From positions 1-11,380 of the forward strand of contig JACPVB010000253.1 in the NCBI GenBank assembly GCA_016191985.1: 11,380 nt of DNA. The letters run 5' to 3'. A program made the translations under genes and the position numbers. The notes beneath the pieces are model-generated. The model was given only the letters and a program-made list of their open reading frames with translations. It ran no database searches and was not told where the DNA came from. Source of the stretch: Chloroflexota bacterium. Its GTDB lineage: Bacteria > Chloroflexota > Anaerolineae > Anaerolineales > Villigracilaceae. Of the stretch, positions 6,793-11,380 are shown piece by piece; position 1 is the first letter of the stretch; each line of letters opens with the position of its first letter.

Positions 6793-7155
6793 CTACGGCA
6801 TCGGCGTGACCAATTGAAAGTAGTTGCCATCCGGGTCAGCCAGCGTCGCGATCCATCCGCCTCCCATTTCATACGGCTCGCGGATGACAGTCGCGCCGAG
6901 CGCCTCGATCCGCTCGAATTCTTCCTTGACCTGGGTCGTCTCGAAATTCAGCATGACCCGTCCGGGGTCCTTGGTTTTGCCGCCCATTTCGGAATGCTCC
7001 AGAATGGAAAAGTAGTATCCACTTCCCACCTGCCAGCCAAAGAATCCATTCTGGTCGTCGGTCATGTCTGCCGGTTTGCCAAACATCTTTTCGTAGAAGG
7101 CCGCCAGCGCCTTCGTTTGTTTCGTTCCGATCATGATGGAATTCAGGTTCAACAT
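6793..7155 (-). CDS. VOC (glyoxalase/bleomycin-resistance) superfamily protein
   Basis: The 120-residue protein is a two-module VOC protein: MLNLNSIMIGT... with FYEKMFG (20-26) in the first module and FERIEALGATVIREP (80-94) and LADPDGNYFQLVTP (105-118) in the second. The start is placed at the ATG of 7153-7155 because AAGGA (7164-7168) precedes it by 8 bases; a longer reading to 7200 would add 15 residues without a family match. The usual metal ligands look substituted: no His in the first strand (SIMIGT) and Gln115 region FQL in place of the usual E-L. It may therefore be a binding protein, not a metalloenzyme such as glyoxalase I. It follows RibD-C2 after 51 bases. Confidence 0.85.
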   Translation of the reverse strand: MLNLNSIMIGTKQTKALAAFYEKMFGKPADMTDDQNGFFGWQVGSGYYFSILEHSEMGGKTKDPGRVMLNFETTQVKEEFERIEALGATVIREPYEMGGGWIATLADPDGNYFQLVTPMP

Positions 7156-7163
7156 TTCACACA

Positions 7164-7180
7164 TCCTTTCCACATGGAAA
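7164..7180 (-). promoter_or_regulatory. Ribosome-binding site of the VOC gene inside a small hairpin
   Basis: The Shine-Dalgarno AAGGA is at 7164-7168 (minus). Directly adjoining and partly overlapping, tttccacatggaaa (7167-7180) is an inverted repeat with 6-base arms. In the mRNA the second arm runs into the AAGGA. The site decides the VOC start; a regulatory role of the hairpin is only a possibility. Confidence 0.5.
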
Positions 7181-7206
7181 TCCAATAAATACCGTGCCAA
7201 TTCCTA

Positions 7207-7800
7207 TCAACTTCCAGTTGTGATTGCGCCCGCGCGCTCATAATTCACAACAATGACGCCACTCGAGCCGACTATGCTTTCCGTCACCTTGAACGCTGCC
7301 GGGATCGTGCCATCGGCAAACAATCGTTTTCCACCACCCAACGTGATCGGATAGATCATCAGCCAGAACACATCAACCAAATCATGCTTGATCAACGTCT
7401 GAAGGAGGTGACCACTTCCCCAAACGTTTAAATCCGGTCCTGGCTGTTCCTTGATTTTGGCGACCTTTTCCACAATATCTCCGCCTAAAAACACGGATGG
7501 TTGCCATTTGCTGGAAGTCCGGGTATTCGAGGCAACGTATTTGGTCGCCGTGTTGACGCCCGGCCATTCGTCCGCATGTTGCGGCCAGAACGGTTCCCAA
7601 ATGTCAAAGGTTTTGCGCCCTAATAACAGGTCGAACGGCGAGTTCATCTGCTTTCTCAGGGCCGTTCCAAGGATCTCGTCGGAATAGGGCGCAATCCACC
7701 CGCCATACGCGAAACCGCTGCTGGTATCCTCGCCTGGCCCGCCTGGGGCTTGTATGACGCCATCTATGGAGATATGTTCAAGCACAATCACTTTTCTCAT
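7207..7800 (-). CDS. Dihydrofolate reductase family protein (RibD C-terminal domain), paralogue 2
   Basis: The 197-residue protein is of the same family as 3273-3848: SIDGVIQAPGG (11-21), LLLGRKTF (58-65), KYVASNT (87-93), the glycine loop VWGSGHLLQTLI (126-137) and LGGGKRLF (154-161). Here the loop is WGSGHL, closer to the common family form than MDGSSV of paralogue 1. The start has GGAGGAA about 7 bases upstream. The cyclase-like gene ends 77 bases before it and the VOC gene starts 51 bases after it. A NAD(P)H-dependent reductase activity is plausible by family; the substrate is unknown. The divergence from paralogue 1 beyond the N-terminal block implies an old duplication or separate acquisition. 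Confidence 0.85.
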   Translation of the reverse strand: MRKVIVLEHISIDGVIQAPGGPGEDTSSGFAYGGWIAPYSDEILGTALRKQMNSPFDLLLGRKTFDIWEPFWPQHADEWPGVNTATKYVASNTRTSSKWQPSVFLGGDIVEKVAKIKEQPGPDLNVWGSGHLLQTLIKHDLVDVFWLMIYPITLGGGKRLFADGTIPAAFKVTESIVGSSGVIVVNYERAGAITTGS

Positions 7801-7826
7801 GGCTAAGTTCCTCCAACATCGGAATT

Positions 7827-7882
7827 ACTAGCGCCTCGTTCCAAGCAGGTAAACGACATCTCATCATGATGTCTACGCTAGT
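7827..7882. other. Nested inverted repeats at the 3' end of the cyclase-like gene
   Basis: Outer arms actagcg (7827-7833) and cgctagt (7876-7882) pair perfectly over 7 bases; the right arm includes the cyclase-like gene's stop codon. Inside, gacatc (7855-7860) and gatgtc (7868-7873) form a 6-bp hairpin. There is no T-tract. It could be a 3'-end structure or a weak attenuator before RibD-C2. Confidence 0.4.
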
Positions 7883-8882
7883 CTCGTGCCGATGATCCAT
7901 CATACCAATCCAACACTCGCAAGGCGCGGAGTGTATTCCACCGACTCGGCTGACCCTCGGTCACGCCCGGCTCGGCGACCACTTCGTTGGAATGGACGAT
8001 GCCCAGCGTCCAACGGCCGGAGGCGTCGCGCTTCGAAGCGAGGATTTCGATTGCTTCTTTCATACGCGGATCCGGCTTGACACCCGCAGCGCGCAGATAG
8101 TCCAGTCCACGCAGAATATCGTAGCGCCATCCGGCTGGGTAGGAGAACTGAGTCCAGACCGGACCATCCTTTCGATCATGCTCAATGACTTCACCGGTCG
8201 ACAGCCTTTTGAAGAGACGGCGTTCAAGCAGGTATTCCTGGCCGCGTTCGCGGGCAGCCTTCACCGCGGACGAGCCGCCTGTTGCGCGCTCGAATTCCAG
8301 TAGGCCTTCGAGCACGTCAATGGTGGTGTGGAAGGAGCCGCGGGTAGAGCCTTGTTCCTGGTCGCAGTTCCATCCGCCGTCCGCCATCTGCTCGCCAAGC
8401 AGCCGCTCGACCACGGGCTGCACGTCTTCGCCAAAGTACGCACCGATGGTGACTACACGGCCGTTCATGCAGGGTTCCACCTCGCCTTCAAAGAAGGGCT
8501 TATGCCACCAGCTGATGTCCTCGTCTTTTGGCAGTTCGTCTTGTCTAATGTTCATCAGCCATTGCACATTATTACGCACGCGTGCCACGGCGTGCCTGGC
8601 CTGCTCGCTGGATGGATCCAGCCCCATGTCATGCAACAACAGCAATGTGCGCAATGTGGAATATTCGGGAAGGCGCGGCTCTCCAGGCCAGGTGCCATCT
8701 TCGGCCTGGGCTGCGAGAAGGGTTGCGCCCCAGCCTTCTGTGGACACCCGGGCACGCTCCGCCGCGATCTCGTCTGCGGAGGCGTGCTGCAAGTCGCGCA
8801 TCGCCTGCCAGCGGATCGAAGGGTCAGAATCAAGCAGCCACTTTGTGACCGGTTTGCCTGGCTTGATTGAATTGGTTGTCAT
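7878..8882 (-). CDS. Squalene-cyclase-like / prenyltransferase alpha-toroid protein
   Basis: The 334-residue protein has repeats typical of terpenoid-cyclase/prenyltransferase toroids: QAEDGTW (59-65), QMADGGWNCD (165-174) followed by FHTTIDVLEGLLEF, FSYPAGWRYDILRGLDYL (246-263), ASGRW (287-291) and SRWNTLRALRVLDWY (313-327). It is about half the length of squalene-hopene cyclase and shows no DxDD catalytic motif, so hopanoid synthesis is unlikely. Similar short proteins are common in bacterial genomes and uncharacterised. I chose the ATG at 8880-8882 because AAGGAG (8892-8897) lies 9 bases upstream; an ATG at 8919-8921 would place that site inside the gene. It lies 73 bases after the FAD oxidoreductase gene. 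Confidence 0.8.
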   Translation of the reverse strand: MTTNSIKPGKPVTKWLLDSDPSIRWQAMRDLQHASADEIAAERARVSTEGWGATLLAAQAEDGTWPGEPRLPEYSTLRTLLLLHDMGLDPSSEQARHAVARVRNNVQWLMNIRQDELPKDEDISWWHKPFFEGEVEPCMNGRVVTIGAYFGEDVQPVVERLLGEQMADGGWNCDQEQGSTRGSFHTTIDVLEGLLEFERATGGSSAVKAARERGQEYLLERRLFKRLSTGEVIEHDRKDGPVWTQFSYPAGWRYDILRGLDYLRAAGVKPDPRMKEAIEILASKRDASGRWTLGIVHSNEVVAEPGVTEGQPSRWNTLRALRVLDWYDGSSARD

Positions 8883-8891
8883 CTGTTGGTT

Positions 8892-8912
8892 CTCCTTCTG
8901 TTGTATAACAAC
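8892..8912 (-). promoter_or_regulatory. Ribosome-binding site and adjacent small palindrome of the cyclase-like gene
   Basis: AAGGAG at 8892-8897 fixes the start at 8882. Just upstream, gttgtataacaac (8900-8912) is a palindrome with 5-base arms around a 3-base centre, which could bind a regulator. I see no convincing -35/-10 pair with proper spacing around it. Confidence 0.45.
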
Positions 8913-8955
8913 GCTGCTCAAGCAAAGTCGTCGCTACACTGATGGTCGGTTTCAC

Positions 8956-10341
8956 TTACGCCAGAGGGATATTTTGATTGAGACGGAAGAGGTTATCGGG
9001 GTCGTAGCGGGATTTGATCTCCTGCAACCGCTTCCATGTGGAGCCGGGGTATGCAGCGCGGACTTGCTTCTTATCTACTTCGCCAAGGAAATTGACGTAT
9101 GCGCCCTTGTCGCTTTGGCGTAATTTCGCTTCGTATTGGGAAACCCAGTTCTCGTGATGATCTTTATCTTCGGGCTTATCATACAACGCGGCAAGGTTCG
9201 CCATGATCTTGGATTGACGATGTGCGAAGGCTGTCGCATCGTCAGGGACACGGGCGTAGGCTCCACCCAAGACGCGCAGTTGAGTGACTGCCATCAAAGC
9301 GGTGGAGGATTTGAGGCGGTCGAGGATGAATTCAGCAACGGAACGGTCCACGCGGTCAAGGAACATGGTGCGTCCTGCCGCGACGGGATGATAGCTTTCC
9401 TCTGCGGGGGGGAACATTTCGGAGTATGCCATGGGGCGCAGCATGTCCGCATAGGGTGTGGCAATAGCGCGGAACTTGGACATGACCTGCTCGCCCAGCT
9501 CAACATCGCCAGCGTAGACCATCATCGCCATCATAATCATCTTGCCGTGCACATCTTCTGAAAGGAAAGGCATGGGGGGCGCGGGCATAATGTTCAGGAT
9601 GGTGGAAAGTTCATCGGGAGCAGAATCAGCTTCGGCGATGAAAGAGGCGATGGTGTCCGGCGTTGCTGGCAGGAAGAGCATCCCGCCGTAGACTTTATCC
9701 AGTTTATGCAATTGGAATTTGAAACGTGTTGCCACACCAAAGTTGCCACCGCCACCGCGAATCGCCCAGAAGAGATCGGCGTGTGATTTATCATCCACAT
9801 ACAGGAGTTGACCATCAGCAGTGACCACTTCAGCGGCGAGCAGATTATCAATGGTGAGCCCGTGTTTGCGCACAAGATAACCAACGCCGCCACCGAGTGT
9901 GATGCCGCCAAGACCAACCGAGCCAGTATCACCAAAGCCAGTGACGAAGCCATGCGCGCCAACTGCGGTTGTATATTCGCCCGCGGTCATTCCGGTTTCA
10001 ACCCAGGCGGTTCCTTCTTCATGATTGATCTCCAATTTTTTCATCGCAGAGAGGTCGAGCACGATGCCGCCTTCGCTGCTGCTGTGACCCGCGCCGCTGT
10101 GACCGCCGCTGCGAATGGCAAGTTCAAAGTTATGTTCACGCGCCAAAGAGACAAGGCGCGAAACATCCCCCGCGTCTGCCACACGGACGATGGCGGCAGG
10201 GTGGCGGTCCACGCCACCATAAAAGACGGTTCGCGCATTTTCATAGCGCGGGTCTTCCGGGGCGATGACTTTGCCGTTGAAGAGCGCTCGCAATTCTGAT
10301 ACAGATGGGGGAACTATTTTTTGTGAAATTTTTGTTGTCAT
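8956..10341 (-). CDS. FAD-binding oxidoreductase, BBE-like (PCMH-type FAD domain)
   Basis: The 461-residue flavoprotein is of the berberine-bridge-enzyme/6-hydroxynicotine-oxidase type. The N-terminal PCMH FAD domain has RSGGHSGAGHSS (77-88), in which H81 is the expected site of covalent 8-alpha-histidyl FAD. LGGGVGYLVRKHGLTIDNLL (149-168) and WAIRGGGGNFGV (192-203) follow. The C-terminal BBE segment has YVNF (415-418) and YDPDNLFRLNQNI (446-458). The Cys that gives a second FAD bond in BBE-type enzymes is replaced by Gly in GFGDTGSVGLGG (135-146, about G137), so a single covalent link is predicted. No signal peptide is seen. The start has GGAGA about 7 bases upstream. The substrate is unknown; relatives oxidise sugars, alkaloids or aromatic alcohols using oxygen. 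Confidence 0.88.
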   Translation of the reverse strand: MTTKISQKIVPPSVSELRALFNGKVIAPEDPRYENARTVFYGGVDRHPAAIVRVADAGDVSRLVSLAREHNFELAIRSGGHSGAGHSSSEGGIVLDLSAMKKLEINHEEGTAWVETGMTAGEYTTAVGAHGFVTGFGDTGSVGLGGITLGGGVGYLVRKHGLTIDNLLAAEVVTADGQLLYVDDKSHADLFWAIRGGGGNFGVATRFKFQLHKLDKVYGGMLFLPATPDTIASFIAEADSAPDELSTILNIMPAPPMPFLSEDVHGKMIMMAMMVYAGDVELGEQVMSKFRAIATPYADMLRPMAYSEMFPPAEESYHPVAAGRTMFLDRVDRSVAEFILDRLKSSTALMAVTQLRVLGGAYARVPDDATAFAHRQSKIMANLAALYDKPEDKDHHENWVSQYEAKLRQSDKGAYVNFLGEVDKKQVRAAYPGSTWKRLQEIKSRYDPDNLFRLNQNIPLA

Positions 10342-10380
10342 TTTAAAGTCTCCAAATTCTCAACATTACTAAAAATATTA

Positions 10381-10462
10381 TGTCATCCTGAGGGAGCGTT
10401 CTTCGCGACCGAAGGATCTCTTATCGTGGCGTAGAGATCCTTCGCTGTCGCTCAGGATGACA
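10381..10462. repeat. Dispersed palindromic repeat, best-preserved copy (copy C)
   Basis: Outer arms tgtcatcctgag (10381-10392) and ctcaggatgaca (10451-10462) pair perfectly over 12 bases, and inner arms gaaggatctc (10411-10420) and gagatccttc (10434-10443) over 10. The left side has an extra stretch, ggagcgttcttcgcg, relative to the right. It sits between the UvrA-like stop and the FAD gene start. On the minus strand it is followed by taatattttta, so it may act as a terminator for the UvrA-like gene. Parts recur in copies A and B. Confidence 0.8.
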
Positions 10463-10476
10463 TTTTTGAGATGGCT

Positions 10477-11380
10477 CTAGTTTTTTAAATACGCACTGGT
10501 AAGTGATTGTTTTGCCTTCAATAACTCCTTGGGTGTACCTTCGAACATGATCTGCCCGCCTTTACTGCCGCCTTCGGGACCCATGTCGATGATCCAATCA
10601 GCGTTCTTGATGACGTGTAGGTTATGTTCGATAACAACAACCGTGTTGCCGGTATCAACGAGGCGATTGATCACTTCCATCAGATGACCAATATCCGACA
10701 TGTGCAAACCAGTGGTCGGCTCATCCATAATGTAGATGCTGCCCTTTTTGTGCAGTTCGCTGGCGAGTTTGATGCGCTGACATTCTCCGCCCGAAAGCGT
10801 GCTCAACGGCTGACCGAGTCCGAGATAATCCAAGCCCACATCGCTCATGGCTTGTAATTTTTTGACAACTTCTTTCAGCTCGAAATATTCGAGTGCCTGC
10901 CCAACGTTCATCGCCAGCACATCGCTGATGGATTTGCCGTTCAGTTTGTATGCCAGCACTTCATCTTTGAAGCGTTTGCCGCCACAAATTTCACAGGGCG
11001 TCTTGGCTTCGTTGAGGAACGCCAGATCGGTGTAGATCACACCGAGTCCCTGACAGTTTTCGCATGCGCCTTTCGAATTGAAACTGAACAGCGAAGCCTG
11101 CACTTTGTTCGCCGATGCAACAGCCTTGCGGACGTCATCCATGATGCCCGTGTAGGTGGCGGGATTGGAACGGCTCGACACGCCAACCGCAGACTGATCA
11201 ATCACGATTGAGTCAGGATGCTGCTGTTGGAAAACATCGTTGATGAGCGAACTCTTGCCAGAACCCGCCACACCCGTGACTACGGTCAACACACCTGTTG
11301 GGATGTTCACGCTGACGTTCTTCAGGTTGTTAACTTTCGCACTCTTGATCGGCAGTTTGCCCGTAGGCGCGCGGAACGAA
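10477..11380 (-). CDS. UvrA-like ABC ATPase, C-terminal part (5' end outside window)
   Basis: The open frame runs past base 11380, giving about 300 C-terminal residues. It contains the second ATPase of a UvrA-type protein: NNLKNVSVNIPTG, Walker A GVAGSGKSS (36-44, counting from the window edge), ID-QS and SRSNPATYTG, zinc-finger cysteines CENC (106-109) and CEIC (129-132), signature LSGGECQRIKLASEL (195-209), Walker B IYIMDEPTTGLH (215-226) and H-loop VIEHN (H252). GECQ, the LNEAKTPCEIC spacing and the compact stretch between Walker A and the first Cys pair differ from housekeeping UvrA and suggest a UvrA2/DrrC-like paralogue, a class linked to drug or damage tolerance. An internal GTG at 11310 is not a start: the family match continues upstream of it. 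Confidence 0.9.
   Translation of the reverse strand, partial: SFRAPTGKLPIKSAKVNNLKNVSVNIPTGVLTVVTGVAGSGKSSLINDVFQQQHPDSIVIDQSAVGVSSRSNPATYTGIMDDVRKAVASANKVQASLFSFNSKGACENCQGLGVIYTDLAFLNEAKTPCEICGGKRFKDEVLAYKLNGKSISDVLAMNVGQALEYFELKEVVKKLQAMSDVGLDYLGLGQPLSTLSGGECQRIKLASELHKKGSIYIMDEPTTGLHMSDIGHLMEVINRLVDTGNTVVVIEHNLHVIKNADWIIDMGPEGGSKGGQIMFEGTPKELLKAKQSLTSAYLKN

Noticed and set aside
7156..7200. N-terminal 15-residue extension of the VOC protein
   Set aside because: The AAGGA site at 7164-7168 points to the ATG at 7155, and the extension does not resemble the VOC first strand.
7827..7882. tRNA-like or attachment-site structure
   Set aside because: The 7-bp outer stem invites the idea, but the span is only 56 bases, there are no D- and T-arm hallmarks, no anticodon arm and no nearby integrase.
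7878..8882. Hopanoid-forming squalene-hopene cyclase
   Set aside because: The protein is about half the usual length and lacks DxDD; no other hopanoid gene is nearby.
8900..8940. Sigma70-type promoter upstream of the cyclase-like gene
   Set aside because: TTGCTT and TTATAC are present on the minus strand but only 11 bases apart, too close for a normal promoter.
8185..9123. Long plus-strand open frame (312 codons)
   Set aside because: It is antisense to the cyclase-like and FAD genes, its protein is low-complexity Ser/Arg-rich without a family pattern, and the minus strand has clear families and ribosome-binding sites.
6383..10341. Polyketide or other natural-product biosynthetic cluster (SnoaL, BBE, MFS, UvrA2-like)
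   Set aside because: There is no synthase, NRPS, terpene synthase or other core enzyme, and each family is also common as isolated genes.
1..11380. CRISPR array, rRNA, tRNA, integrase or transposase gene
   Set aside because: No regularly spaced repeats, no RNA gene pattern and no recombinase protein motif were seen in the window.

Overview
The window is a stretch of a mid-GC bacterial chromosome with strong Shine-Dalgarno sites. Almost every gene after the first is on the minus strand. The gene mix (stand-alone FEN-type exonuclease, YcaQ-type glycosylase, two RibD-C/DHFR-like proteins, DUF1801, VOC, BBE-type flavoprotein) and a dispersed palindrome of the type 'tgtcatcctgag...ctcaggatgaca' resemble an environmental Chloroflexota (Anaerolineales-like) genome. 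That taxonomic guess is inference; no rRNA or marker gene is present.

Layout, left to right. Positions 1-744 (+) hold the C-terminal part of an O-acetylhomoserine sulfhydrylase (MetY type) that runs in from outside. A convergent gap follows (745-1017), with a degenerate dispersed repeat, a GC-rich hairpin and, abutting the ycaQ stop codon, what looks like a decayed 3' fragment of a second exonuclease gene. Next comes a two-gene minus-strand DNA-repair unit: the 5'-3' exonuclease (2284-3153) followed after 9 bases by a YcaQ-family DNA glycosylase (1018-2274). The gap at 3154-3272 has overlapping hairpins and another repeat copy.

From 10341 down to 3273 there are nine co-directional minus-strand genes with gaps from -4 to about 77 bases: FAD-linked oxidoreductase, squalene-cyclase-like toroid protein, RibD-C/DHFR-like protein 2, VOC protein, SnoaL/NTF2-like protein, MFS exporter, DUF1801 protein, a fusion of an RNA-polymerase-alpha-CTD-like HhH domain to a HEAT-like domain, and RibD-C/DHFR-like protein 1. 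The two RibD-C genes are clear paralogues bracketing the middle of the cluster. At the right edge (10477-11380) lies the C-terminal ATPase half of a UvrA-like protein, separated from the cluster by the best-preserved copy of the palindromic repeat.

How the genes may work together: the MFS-DUF1801-HhH/HEAT-RibD-C1 segment is tightly packed (ATGA overlap, then 4- and 25-base gaps) and is probably one transcription unit. The rest looks like a collection of small-molecule modification or protection genes beside three DNA-repair-type genes, without a clear single pathway. I did not find a convincing new multi-gene defence or biosynthetic system. The observations most worth checking are the exonuclease fragment flanking ycaQ, the HhH-HEAT fusion with an internal ribosome-binding site, and the dispersed structured repeat.
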